The notes under the pieces: model-generated
Databases searched by the model: none
Seen by the model: the letters and a program-made list of their open reading frames with translations, nothing else
What the model was told of the DNA's origin: nothing
Assembly (NCBI GenBank): GCA_903877135.1
Contig: CAIRCN010000010.1
Location: 1-64,000 of the forward strand
DNA length: 64,000 bases
Direction of reading: 5' to 3'
From: an uncultured Opitutia bacterium
GTDB taxonomy: Bacteria > Verrucomicrobiota > Verrucomicrobiia > Opitutales > Opitutaceae
Program-made: the position numbers and the translations under genes
In this document: piece after piece, positions 26,015 to 34,740 of the stretch
How the letters are laid out: every line of letters begins with the position of its first letter
Position numbering within the stretch: position 1 is the stretch's first letter

Positions 26015-27400
26015 TTAGCGGGTGCGGTTCTTTAGCCAACGGCGGAACTCACCGCCGCGCCAGGCGGGCAGCGTGCGGGTCTTCAGCCAGGCCTGCGCCG
26101 CCGGAATCGGCAGCAGGTTTAGCGGCAGATAGTTCATCACTTTGCCGCCGAAAAGCGCCGCCTTCCACGCGGTCGGCTGCGAGGCCAGCAACGCCCACGC
26201 GCCCATCGGCGGCGTGCCGCAGGACGGGGCGCCCTCGCGCTTGGCCTTGTCGCGCAGCCGCAGGAGCAGGTCGGGAATGGGGATGTTGACGGGGCAGACC
26301 TCGTTGCACGCGCCGCAGAGGCTCGACGCCTTCACCAAGTCGACCTTGTCGGGGAATTTTTCGCCCGCGAGCAGCGGCGAGAGCACGGCCCCGACGGGGC
26401 CGGGATAGACGCTGCGGTAGGCGTGGCCGCTGGCCTGGCGGTAGATCGGGCAGACGTTGAGGCACGCGCCGCAGCGGATGCAGCGGAGGATGTCGCGGCA
26501 CTCGCTGGCGAGGACGTCGGTGCGGCCGTTGTCCACGAAGATGACGTGCATCTCCTCGGGGCCGTCGGGTTGCGAGGCGGCCTTCGGACCGGAAATGAAC
26601 TCCGTGTAAACCGTGAGTTGCTGCGCCGTGGCGGAGCGGGCGAGAAGATTGAGCAGGAGCGCGAGGTCGCGGTCGCGCGGGAGGATCTTTTCGATGCCGA
26701 CGAGCGCGATGTGGCACTTGGTCGCGGCGAGGCAGAAGCGGGAGTTGCCCTCGTTGGTCACGAGGACGATGCGGCCGCTCTCGGCGGAGACGAAATTGGC
26801 GCCGGTGAGGCCGACATCGGCCTGCAGGTATTTCTGCCGGAGAAACTCGCGGGCGCGGCGCGTGATCGTGCCGGGGTCGTCGTTGTAGGCGCCGAGCCCC
26901 TCGCGCTCGAAGCTCGTCGCGATCTCGCGGCGGCTCTTGTGGATGATCGGACGCACAATGTGGCTCGGGTGGTCGTGGTCGATCTGGACGATGAACTCGC
27001 CGAGATCAGTCTCAAGCGCCTCGATGCCGTGCTTTTTCAGGAACGGCTCCAACTCGATCTCTTCGCTCACCATGGTCTTCGCCTTGACCATCTTGGTGGC
27101 GCCGCGGGCGCGCATGATCCCGAGCACGGCCTCGTTGGCCGCCTCGGCGGTGGCGGCCCAGTGGACTATTACGCCGTGGGACTGCAGCTTCGCCTCAACC
27201 GCCGGCAGGTAGGTGTCGAGGTTTTCGATCACGTGCTGCTTGATCTCGCCGGCGATCAAGCGGAGGCGATTGGGGTCGGGAAAATGGTCGAAGAGCACCT
27301 TGGTGCGCTTTTCGTGCGTCGCCTTAGTGCTCTCGTAGACCGAGCGGCGCTTCTCCGCCGGCAGCGTGGCCGCAAACTGGTCGATTTTTTCCGTGACCAT
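26015..27400 (-). CDS. lutB: Lactate utilization iron-sulfur protein B
   Basis: A 461-residue LutB protein. An N-terminal LUD domain (KMVKAKTMVSEEIEL, FVSAESGRIVLVTNEGNSR) is followed by two [4Fe-4S] ferredoxin motifs, CIRCGACLNVCP and CGACNEVCPVNIP. It works with LutA and LutC in membrane-associated L-lactate oxidation. The start is the ATG at 27400 (MVTEKIDQF), 5 bases after the lutA stop. The open frame upstream of it, reaching to 28267, lies antisense-like over lutA and is not part of the protein. The order lutA-lutB-OPT-lutC is unusual because a transporter splits the set. Confidence 0.95.
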   Translation of the reverse strand: MVTEKIDQFAATLPAEKRRSVYESTKATHEKRTKVLFDHFPDPNRLRLIAGEIKQHVIENLDTYLPAVEAKLQSHGVIVHWAATAEAANEAVLGIMRARGATKMVKAKTMVSEEIELEPFLKKHGIEALETDLGEFIVQIDHDHPSHIVRPIIHKSRREIATSFEREGLGAYNDDPGTITRRAREFLRQKYLQADVGLTGANFVSAESGRIVLVTNEGNSRFCLAATKCHIALVGIEKILPRDRDLALLLNLLARSATAQQLTVYTEFISGPKAASQPDGPEEMHVIFVDNGRTDVLASECRDILRCIRCGACLNVCPIYRQASGHAYRSVYPGPVGAVLSPLLAGEKFPDKVDLVKASSLCGACNEVCPVNIPIPDLLLRLRDKAKREGAPSCGTPPMGAWALLASQPTAWKAALFGGKVMNYLPLNLLPIPAAQAWLKTRTLPAWRGGEFRRWLKNRTR

Positions 27401-27405
27401 GGGAG

Positions 27406-28173
27406 TCAGAGGAGGCCGCTGTTTTTCAACGCATCGCGCAGTACTTGGGCAAGATGCTGGGTCTTCATTGGCGCGTGGGCTTTGTCGGCGAGCCCGCCCA
27501 TGTGCATGAGGCAGCTCATGTCCGCCGAGACCAGCACGTCGGGCTGCGCGGCGCGCACGTGGTCGAGCTTCAGCGTGCCCATCGCCGTGGAAATCTTCGG
27601 GAACGCCACGGAAAACGTCCCGCCAAATCCGCAGCATTGCTCGGCCTCGCCAAACTCCACCACGGTCACCCCCGCGATCGACCGCAACAGCTGCACCGCC
27701 GCCGCCGCGGTGCCGGTGCCCCGGGTGTGGCACGAGCGGTGAAAGGCGATTTTCGCGTCGTAGCGGCCGGGCCACGCCTTCACCCCGAGCCCGTTGACCA
27801 GGAAGTCCGCGAGTTCCCACGTGCGGCGGCCGAGCGACTCGACCGCCGGCAGATCCGGCTCCTTCTCGAATTCCAGCACCGCGCCGTGAAACATCATCGC
27901 TGCGCACGAGCCCGATGGCACCACGACCGGCGCGTCGCCCGTGAAGGTCCGCACGGCGTGGCGAACGACCTTGCGCGAGGCGGCCCAGTCGCCGCCGTTG
28001 AAGGCTGGCTGGCCGCAGCAGGTCTGCGCCTCGGGAAACTCCACCGCGCAACCGGCATGCTCCAACACCTCCACCGTGGCCCGCGCCATGTCGTCGTAAA
28101 ACGCATCGCAGAGGCACGTGGCCATCAGTTGCACCCGCGGGCCTGTGACGGCACTTCGTTCGGCGTTGAGCAT
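27406..28173 (-). CDS. lutA: Lactate utilization protein A
   Basis: A 255-residue LutA protein with two cysteine-rich CCG domains: TCCGQPAFNGGD near residue 50 and QCCGFGGTFSV near 180, plus a conserved SCHTRG and CLMHMGG. These bind the non-canonical clusters typical of heterodisulfide-reductase-like and LutA/GlpC proteins. It is the first gene of the operon lutA-lutB-OPT-lutC and diverges from rhaB across 76 bases. I start it at the ATG at 28173 (MLNAERS); the frame continues to 28260 but the extra residues run into the rhaB start. Co-regulation with rhamnose use is likely by position. Confidence 0.93.
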   Translation of the reverse strand: MLNAERSAVTGPRVQLMATCLCDAFYDDMARATVEVLEHAGCAVEFPEAQTCCGQPAFNGGDWAASRKVVRHAVRTFTGDAPVVVPSGSCAAMMFHGAVLEFEKEPDLPAVESLGRRTWELADFLVNGLGVKAWPGRYDAKIAFHRSCHTRGTGTAAAAVQLLRSIAGVTVVEFGEAEQCCGFGGTFSVAFPKISTAMGTLKLDHVRAAQPDVLVSADMSCLMHMGGLADKAHAPMKTQHLAQVLRDALKNSGLL

Positions 28174-28249
28174 TTTTGGATTGGAAACGGTGCGCCCCGC
28201 GCCGTTTCTTGCCAAGGAAAACAACTCCGCCCGGCGAATTTTCATCCCC

Positions 28250-29683
28250 ATGCCATCCACCCTTCATCTCGCCGCCGTCGATCTCGGCGCCACCAGTGGT
28301 CGCGTCATCCTCGGCGCCTGGTCAAAAAACCGCCTGCGCCTCCGCGAGGTGCACCGCTTCCCCAACAACTACCGCGAGCTCGGCGCCCAGACCTACTGGG
28401 AAATCGGCACGCTCTGGCACGAGGTGCGGACCGGCCTGCGCGCCGCCGTCGCCGCCCTACCCCGCGGCGCCCGGATCGCCTCCGTCGGCGTGGACACCTG
28501 GGGCTGCGACCATGTGTTGCTCGACGACGCCGGCCGGCTCGTCTTCCCCACGCACGCCTACCGCGACACGCGCACGCAGGCCGGCCTCGGCCACCTCAAT
28601 AACACTCGCGCCGCGCTCGAACGCATCTACGCCGCCACCGGCATCCCCGCCGCGTTTTACAACACTTCCCTCCAGCTTGAGGAAACTGTCGCCGCCTGCC
28701 CTGCGGTCACCGACCTCGCCTCGCGCTGTCTCTTCCTGCCCGACTATTTTAATTTTCTCCTCTGCGGCCGCGCCGAAAACGAGCTCACCATCGCCAGCAC
28801 CTCGCAACTCCTCGATGTGCACACGCCCGACTGGTCGCAGGCCGCGCTCACGCATTTCCGCGTGCCGCCGCAGTGGTTCACCAAGCCCGTGCGGCCCGGC
28901 ACGAAGCTCGGCAAAGTCACCAGCCTGCCCGAACTCGCGGGCACGCAGGTCATCGCCGTGCCCAGTCACGACACCGCCAGTGCTTACGACGCCATGCCGG
29001 CCTCGCCCGATGGCAGCGACCTCTTCCTTAGCTCCGGCACCTGGTCGCTCGTGGGTTTCGAGAGCGACACTCCTCTCCTCAGTGCCGAGGCGCTCGCCGC
29101 GCGCGTCGCCAACGAGCGCACCGGCGACGGCCGCTACCGCCCGCTCACGAACGTCGTCGGCCTCTTCCTGCTTGAGCAGACGATGAACGATTTCAAAGCG
29201 CGCCCGCAGACTCCGGCCGAATGGGACAAACTCATCACCGACGCCGAGAAACTCCCGGCGCCCGCCGGGCTGCTCGACCCGGCCGACCCGGCCTTCACGG
29301 CGCCGAAATCGATGCGCGCCGCCATCGACGCGCAGTTGAAACGCAAAAAAGCACCCGCGCCGAAAAATCTTGCCGGCTACACGCGGCTGATCTGCGACTC
29401 CGTCGGCCGCGGGCACGCCGGGGCCATCGGCGCGTTCGAGCGGATGACCGGAAAAAAGTTCCGCCGCATCCTCATGGTCGGCGGCGGCTCGAAAAACCGC
29501 CTGCTCTGCCAGGCCACAGCCGACGCCGCCGGGATTCCCGTGGTGTCGTTCAGTCTCGAGGGCACCGCGGTCGGCAACCTTGCGCGGCAGCTCGTCGCGC
29601 TCCGCGCTGTGAAAGACCTCGCCACCTTCCGCCGTCACCTCAGCGCCGATCTGGAGCAGAAAATCTACGCCCCACGTTCGTAA
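28250..29683 (+). CDS. rhaB: L-rhamnulokinase
   Basis: A 477-residue FGGY-family kinase that phosphorylates L-rhamnulose to rhamnulose-1-phosphate. It starts with AAVDLGATSGRVILG, has the RhaB-type GVDTWGCDHVLL, then SHDTASAYDA and SSGTWSLVGFES in the ATP site, and a late MVGGGSKNRLLCQ. Cleavage of the product yields DHAP and L-lactaldehyde, which is oxidised to L-lactate. The divergent lut operon would take that lactate to pyruvate, so this gene explains the neighbouring operon. No rhamnose isomerase or aldolase gene lies in the window. L-fuculokinase is a less likely alternative. Confidence 0.93.
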   Translation: MPSTLHLAAVDLGATSGRVILGAWSKNRLRLREVHRFPNNYRELGAQTYWEIGTLWHEVRTGLRAAVAALPRGARIASVGVDTWGCDHVLLDDAGRLVFPTHAYRDTRTQAGLGHLNNTRAALERIYAATGIPAAFYNTSLQLEETVAACPAVTDLASRCLFLPDYFNFLLCGRAENELTIASTSQLLDVHTPDWSQAALTHFRVPPQWFTKPVRPGTKLGKVTSLPELAGTQVIAVPSHDTASAYDAMPASPDGSDLFLSSGTWSLVGFESDTPLLSAEALAARVANERTGDGRYRPLTNVVGLFLLEQTMNDFKARPQTPAEWDKLITDAEKLPAPAGLLDPADPAFTAPKSMRAAIDAQLKRKKAPAPKNLAGYTRLICDSVGRGHAGAIGAFERMTGKKFRRILMVGGGSKNRLLCQATADAAGIPVVSFSLEGTAVGNLARQLVALRAVKDLATFRRHLSADLEQKIYAPRS

Positions 29684-29737
29684 CCTTCGGACTGGAGCTT
29701 TCGACTCTGCTTCGATCTCCGCCACTGCGCCGGTCGC

Positions 29738-31411
29738 TCACTTCCCCTCGATCCACTCGTCCGGCTTGGCTCCGCTGCCTTTGAGAATGAGCCGGCGATT
29801 GCCCGGTGCCCCGGTGACCTGATAATCCCACGAACTGGCGCTGCCGTCGCCCCACAACACGTAAAGCGAGCCGTTGGCGGCGGACCATTGCCCGCGTTTG
29901 GGGCCAGCGCCGCTCCGACCGGCCACGCCGCCAGTCCAGGTGGTTTCGCCGAGAGAGTTCGTGCCCTTGAACGTGCCGGAGTTTTCTCCGCTACTCGACC
30001 AATAGCAGGTGCCGTCCGCCTGCAGCCTGAAACGGCGGTCGGTGGTGGTGCCAAAACGGCCATCGGCGCTGCTTAAATAGCTCCAGAATTTCCAGGCACC
30101 GGCCACCCGCGGGTCGCGTTCGCCCGCGCCGGCGGCGAAGGAGGCGAAGATCTCGCGCACCGTATAGTCCCGGGCCGCGATCCGCGTCTGGTCACCCAGC
30201 GCCAAGAGCGCCACGGCGTAGCCTTTGAGTATCGTCACGCACATGCGGGAGCGCACCGCCAGACCCGCCGGACTCGTGCCTTCCCAGGTGAGCAAAATTC
30301 CCGGCGCGGTCCCCGTGCGCAAGTGCTCCGCCTGGCCGCTGGGGCGCAGGAACGGCACCAACTTCGCCATCTCCTGATTGAAATACTGGATCACGCGCGG
30401 ATCATCCGGCAAAGTGACGCCCTGCGCGCCCTGAGCCAACACAAAATAGGCTTCGGCCGGACCCATGGCATTGGTGGCGACATCGGGCGGCACCAGTTGC
30501 ACCGCATTGGGGAGTTGAGTGAGCGTCCAATCGGCCGGGTAACACATCGACAGGCCGGTGGCGTGCTGGAAGACCTTCCAGTTGCCGCCCTCACCGGGGC
30601 CGCCCTGCGGCAGCGCGGGAACGTCGGGTTTCGCGGGAGCGGCGTTCTTGAATCCACCGGCCCTGGCCAGCGGATTCGCCGGGCGCGGCTGGGCGGCGGC
30701 CTGCGGCGCGAGAGTGTAGGTCGTGCCACCGGTGACAAATTGCAGGTTGGCACCGTGCATGATGGCGGTGAATTCGAACTTGCCATCCTTTGTTTCGAAC
30801 GTGCCGGTCATGGTCTCGCCGGTGGCGTTCGCCGTGAACGGGAAATTCTGCCCGCCCATGTTGATCGTGCCGGCGTAGCCACCGCCAGTTGCCCGGCTTT
30901 CGAAAGTAAGTTCGCCGTCCTTGAAAGTGCCGGTGAAGCCGCCGCTGTCGGGCGACGCCGCAGCGCCAGAGCCCGGCACTGAAAACGCGAGCCGCGTCCT
31001 CTTCGCTGCGTCCGGGCGGCCGGTGGCATCCGCGCCGATAAGGTCGAGCGCCAGTTGTCCCCCGAGGTGCGCCGCCTGAAAATAGGAGGCGAATTGGCCC
31101 TGCTCGGTGGTAGCAGTGCCAACCACGCTTCCGTCCGGTTGCGGAATGCCATTCAATAGGAACGTCGTTTCGCCTCCCTTGAGGCTGCCGGTGACCTTGC
31201 CGTCGGCGGCCTGCTGCAGGATCAGGGTCACGACGCCCTTGCCGCCCTGAATCGTGTAGGTGCCGCCGATGGACTCTGCGGACTGACCGGGGTTCGCGAG
31301 ACCGCCGCACAGCACGGCGAGCAGAAAAACCCTCGCGGCTAGCGCGCACAACGGGCGCTTGGGCAGTTTGCCCGCGTCTCCAGCCACTCCCTCTGGGCGC
31401 GACTTTCTCAT
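29738..31411 (-). CDS. Exported beta-rich protein of unknown function
   Basis: A 557-residue protein with a basic start and a hydrophobic segment (LAARVFLLAVLCGGLA) forming a signal peptide. The N-terminal third has repeated short beta units of the pattern G.Y..Q..G......L...DGKVTGSLKGG and GFTGTFKDGELTFESR. A Pro/Ala-rich linker (APAKPDVPALPQGGPGEGG) leads to a middle region (FQHATGLSMCYPADW) and a C-terminal region (LQADGTCYWSSSGENSGTFKG) resembling lipocalin-like repeats. It should lie in the periplasm or on the surface. I do not recognise the family. It converges on rhaB with 54 bases between the stops. Confidence 0.8.
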   Translation of the reverse strand: MRKSRPEGVAGDAGKLPKRPLCALAARVFLLAVLCGGLANPGQSAESIGGTYTIQGGKGVVTLILQQAADGKVTGSLKGGETTFLLNGIPQPDGSVVGTATTEQGQFASYFQAAHLGGQLALDLIGADATGRPDAAKRTRLAFSVPGSGAAASPDSGGFTGTFKDGELTFESRATGGGYAGTINMGGQNFPFTANATGETMTGTFETKDGKFEFTAIMHGANLQFVTGGTTYTLAPQAAAQPRPANPLARAGGFKNAAPAKPDVPALPQGGPGEGGNWKVFQHATGLSMCYPADWTLTQLPNAVQLVPPDVATNAMGPAEAYFVLAQGAQGVTLPDDPRVIQYFNQEMAKLVPFLRPSGQAEHLRTGTAPGILLTWEGTSPAGLAVRSRMCVTILKGYAVALLALGDQTRIAARDYTVREIFASFAAGAGERDPRVAGAWKFWSYLSSADGRFGTTTDRRFRLQADGTCYWSSSGENSGTFKGTNSLGETTWTGGVAGRSGAGPKRGQWSAANGSLYVLWGDGSASSWDYQVTGAPGNRRLILKGSGAKPDEWIEGK

Positions 31412-31554
31412 GGCGCCGTGGAGTAGCGTGCGCCCGTCAGGCGCGCAAGGCGATTATCCCCGCCGCAGGTGCGGAGGCGGCGCCGGCTTTGGGTTCGCAT
31501 CGGCGTCACCTTCAGCTAAATCTGCGCAACGGAAATCCCCGCTCCCGTCAATCT

Positions 31555-31917
31555 ATGAACACTGCCGCCATCCTGGTCACCGGCCTCGTTGCCCTGCTGC
31601 ATTTTTATTTCCTCGTGTTGGAAATGTTTCTCTGGACCAAGCCCTATGGCCGGCGCGTGTTCGGACTCACCGAGGAGCGGGCACAGCTGACGAAGTCGCT
31701 CGCGGCGAACCAGGGGCTCTACAACGGCTTTCTCACCGCCGGCCTCGTGTGGGGGCTTGCCCTCGACGACGAGGGTTTCGGCGTGAAGGTCTTCTTTCTC
31801 GGTTGCGTCGTCGTGGCGGGAATTTTCGGCGCCGTCACGGCGAACCGGAAAATCCTCTTCGTGCAGGCACTGCCCGGCGCGGTGGCGCTCGTGCTGGTCT
31901 GGCTCGCGAACAACTGA
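31555..31917 (+). CDS. DUF1304 membrane protein
   Basis: A 120-residue protein with four hydrophobic helices. The first (ILVTGLVALLHFYFLVLEMFLW) leads to LWTKPYGRRVFGL and ANQGLYNGFLTAGLVWGL, the conserved pattern of the DUF1304 family of small integral membrane proteins. Their function is not known. I use the ATG at 31555 (MNTAAILVT); a frame opening upstream has poor composition. It is followed after 4 bases by the DUF2891 gene, so the two are likely co-transcribed. Confidence 0.88.
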   Translation: MNTAAILVTGLVALLHFYFLVLEMFLWTKPYGRRVFGLTEERAQLTKSLAANQGLYNGFLTAGLVWGLALDDEGFGVKVFFLGCVVVAGIFGAVTANRKILFVQALPGAVALVLVWLANN

Positions 31918-31921
31918 GTCC

Positions 31922-32935
31922 ATGCAATCCGGCACAATTCTGCGGCTGACTCCGACACTGGCGGCACAGTGCGCCCGGCTGGCGCTCGCCGGCGTGCGGC
32001 GCGAGTGGCCGCACAGTTTTCAGCATCTCGCCCACGGCCCAGTCGACGTGCAGGCGCCGCTCGCGCTGCACCCGGCGTTCTACGGCTGCTACGACTGGCA
32101 CTCTGCAGTGCACGGGCACTGGACGCTCGCGCGACTGCGCCGGCTGTTCCCGCGCCTCGCGGAAAACCGCGAAATCCGCGCGGCGCTCGACGAGAACCTC
32201 ACCGCGGAAAACCTCGCGGCCGAGCTGGCGTATTTCCACGCGCCGGGCCGGGCCGCGTTCGAGCGGCCCTACGGCTGGGCGTGGCTGCTCGGGCTGGCCG
32301 GCGAACTGCGGGAGGCGAAAGGCGCCGATTCGCGGCGCTGGGCGCGCGCAGTGCGGCCGCTGGAGGAGTTTGTCGCGGAGAGTTTCTGCGGCTGGCTGCC
32401 GCGGCAGCAGTTTCCAGTGCGCTCGGGCGTGCATAGCAGCACCGCCTTCGCGCTCTCGCTCGCCCTCGACTATGCGCGCGCGGTGAAGCATTGGACATTG
32501 GAGAAAACCATCGTCGCGCGCAGCCGCGATTACTACGGCGACGATGCGGCGGCTCCCGCGGCGTGGGAGCCGGGTGGCGAAGATTTTCTGTCACCTGCGC
32601 TGGCAGAGGCCGACCTGATGCGGCGCGTGTTAACGCGCGCGGAGTTCGCGGCGTGGTGGCGGCGTTTTCTCACGGAGCTGCCAGCCAACCTGCTTTCGCC
32701 CGCCGATCCCGGCGACCGGCGCGACCCGAAATTCGTGCATCTCGACGGGCTCGCGCTCAGCCGCGCGTGGGCGTTGCGCGGGATTGCCGCGACGCTGCCG
32801 GCGCGCGCACTGGGACGGGCGACTCTGTTATCTGCGGCAGAGTGTCACGCGAAGGCCGGGCTGGCGCGCGTGGTCAGCGGCGACTATATCGGCGAGCACT
32901 GGCTCGCGTCGTTCGCGGTTTACTTGCTCTCCTGA
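31922..32935 (+). CDS. DUF2891 family protein
   Basis: A 337-residue soluble protein matching DUF2891 by its HPAFYGCYDWHSAVHGHW block, FERPYGWAWLLGLAGEL, QFPVRSGVHSSTAFAL and the final SGDYIGEHWLASFAVYLL. The alpha/alpha-toroid-like pattern with conserved aromatic, His and Glu residues suggests an enzyme acting on carbohydrate or a related ligand, but the family is uncharacterised. No signal peptide is present. It directly follows the DUF1304 gene and ends overlapping, by 16 bases, the convergent small-protein gene on the other strand. Confidence 0.88.
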   Translation: MQSGTILRLTPTLAAQCARLALAGVRREWPHSFQHLAHGPVDVQAPLALHPAFYGCYDWHSAVHGHWTLARLRRLFPRLAENREIRAALDENLTAENLAAELAYFHAPGRAAFERPYGWAWLLGLAGELREAKGADSRRWARAVRPLEEFVAESFCGWLPRQQFPVRSGVHSSTAFALSLALDYARAVKHWTLEKTIVARSRDYYGDDAAAPAAWEPGGEDFLSPALAEADLMRRVLTRAEFAAWWRRFLTELPANLLSPADPGDRRDPKFVHLDGLALSRAWALRGIAATLPARALGRATLLSAAECHAKAGLARVVSGDYIGEHWLASFAVYLLS

Positions 32936-33087
32936 GCTTTTCGCTCGGTCCGCGCATCGTTCAGCTCGCGGATGAGCGTGAGCATTTCCCGACCGGCTTT
33001 CTTACCGATATAAACCACGAGGAAACCATACCAGAGGATCGAGCCGAAGAGCAGGACCGTCCAAAAGAGGATGAAGGGATCTTTCAT
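32920..33087 (-). CDS. Small single-helix protein paired with the symporter
   Basis: A 55-residue protein with one hydrophobic helix (FILFWTVLLFGSILWYGFLV) and a charged C-terminal helix (REMLTLIRELNDARTERKA). Its ATG lies 2 bases after the symporter stop, so the two are almost certainly translated together. Small one- or two-helix partners are known for several sodium:solute symporters. The role would be assembly or regulation of the transporter. Confidence 0.75.
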   Translation of the reverse strand: MKDPFILFWTVLLFGSILWYGFLVVYIGKKAGREMLTLIRELNDARTERKAQESK

Positions 33088-33089
33088 GG

Positions 33090-34598
33090 TCAGACGGGGT
33101 TGGCGGTGACGAGAGTCTTGGCCGGCGCAGCGGTGAGGAGCGAGCCGACAATCATGCCGAGGAAGGACAGGGCGAAGGACGAGGCGCCAGCGATCTCGGG
33201 TGCGATCTGGTGATCCTTCGCGACCACGGCGTTGACGACGAGAAACGTGAGCGGGCCGATGGCGCCGAGCACCAGCGCAGCGTAGGCGCCGGTGGAGTTG
33301 GCGCGCGGCCAGTAGAGTCCGGCGACGAGCAGAGAGAAGACACTGGCGAGATAGATGTTGCCGGTGACGGCGAGGTAGTCCCAAGCGTTGCCGGGCATCT
33401 TATACCAGAGCCCGTAGAAGAGCAGGAAGATCGCAATGCCGAGCAGGATGCTGCGCGTGAGCAGCAGCTGGCCCTTCGGCCCGAGCGGCTTCTTGAGGCA
33501 CGGGGTGATGATGTCGTTGTAGATGACTGTAGCCCAGGTGAGCATGTAGCCGCTGACCGTGGACATTTCGGCGGCGATCATCGCGGCGACAAGGAGGCCG
33601 AGGAAGCCGACCGGGAGCAGCGTGCCGATGTAGCGCGGCATCGCGGTGGAGGAATCGAGGCCCGCCGGCAGCCCGCCGTGCTGCGAGAAATACACGAACG
33701 CCGCTACGCCCCACAGGCCCGGCAGCAAAAAGCGGCCAACGAAATAAAACGACGTGCGCCGATACATGCGTTTGGCCACGCCGGAGTCAGTCGTGGCGAG
33801 CACCCGCGTAATCGTGGTCTGCCAGGTGGTGACGACGGCGATCTGGAACACGACCTGCCAGATGATGTAGCCCCAGCCAAAGTTCGACGGGTGGAACGGA
33901 TTGAACGGATGGGCTGTGAGTTTCATGCCGGCCGTGCCGGCCCAGGCGGCCTGCATTCCGTGGACCAGATTGCCCCAGCCCATGCTGAGGATCACTATCA
34001 CCGAGGTCACCACTATGCCCGTGCCCACCACGAGAAACTGCAGGTAGTCGGTCATCAGCACTGAGAGCATACCACCGAGCACGGTGTAGAGGAGCACGAG
34101 GCCGAGGAGGATGGTCATCACCGGTTCGAGCCAGGATGGCGGCATGCCGGTGGCGAAGACGAGAAAGTCGCCGCCGAGCCGCAGGAAGATGCCCATGTTG
34201 AGCAGGCCGCCGAGCGCTACGAACACACCCGCGAGCCAGCGCACGCGTTTGCTGAAGCGTTTCTCAAACAGCTCGGGGATCGTCAGCACACCAGCGTTGC
34301 GCAGCGGCTCGATGACGAAGCCGGTGTAGCCAACGAGAAGGAAGGCGAGCGCCATAATCACGCCGATGGTCGCGCCGGCGAAACCCTTCTCGAAGCCAAG
34401 CTGGGCCGTATACATGACGGTCACGAGCCCGAACTCCGTGGCGGCGAGCGAGGCGATGGCGAGGTTCACATGCACCTCGCGGCCCGCAATGGTGAAGTCG
34501 TCCACCCCACGGATGAAGCGCCGCATCCACAAACCTGCGCCCAAGCAGACAATCAGGTAGACGGTGACGATAATCCAATCGATCAGGGAGAGTGTCAT
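33090..34598 (-). CDS. Sodium:solute symporter
   Basis: A 502-residue SSS-family secondary transporter with about 13 membrane helices. It starts LIDWIIVTVYLIVCLGAGLW, then FTIAGREVHVNLAIASLAATEFG, the LeuT-fold helix-1 region that carries the sodium site, and ends in a short tail. I use the ATG at 34598 (MTLSLIDW), because the longer frame begins over the divergent PhyH gene. The substrate may be a sugar, sugar acid or amino acid. It is followed by the 55-residue partner gene, and it diverges from a phytanoyl-CoA dioxygenase-type gene across 142 bases. Confidence 0.9.
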   Translation of the reverse strand: MTLSLIDWIIVTVYLIVCLGAGLWMRRFIRGVDDFTIAGREVHVNLAIASLAATEFGLVTVMYTAQLGFEKGFAGATIGVIMALAFLLVGYTGFVIEPLRNAGVLTIPELFEKRFSKRVRWLAGVFVALGGLLNMGIFLRLGGDFLVFATGMPPSWLEPVMTILLGLVLLYTVLGGMLSVLMTDYLQFLVVGTGIVVTSVIVILSMGWGNLVHGMQAAWAGTAGMKLTAHPFNPFHPSNFGWGYIIWQVVFQIAVVTTWQTTITRVLATTDSGVAKRMYRRTSFYFVGRFLLPGLWGVAAFVYFSQHGGLPAGLDSSTAMPRYIGTLLPVGFLGLLVAAMIAAEMSTVSGYMLTWATVIYNDIITPCLKKPLGPKGQLLLTRSILLGIAIFLLFYGLWYKMPGNAWDYLAVTGNIYLASVFSLLVAGLYWPRANSTGAYAALVLGAIGPLTFLVVNAVVAKDHQIAPEIAGASSFALSFLGMIVGSLLTAAPAKTLVTANPV

Positions 34599-34740
34599 GT
34601 GGGGCGGAGGGGAGAACCGCCCCGTCAACTTGCCGGCCACCGCGGCGGAATAAAGCGCAAAGTGCGGAATATTCGTCCGGCCAGACCGGCGGGAGCTATG
34701 GACGAAAACCTTCCCGCGTGCTAGCCTACCGCCGTTATAC

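Noticed and set aside
27401-28267. N-terminal extension of lutB in an unbroken frame
   Set aside because: It overlaps the true lutA in another frame and has an Arg/Gly-rich composition; LutB homology starts at the ATG at 27400.
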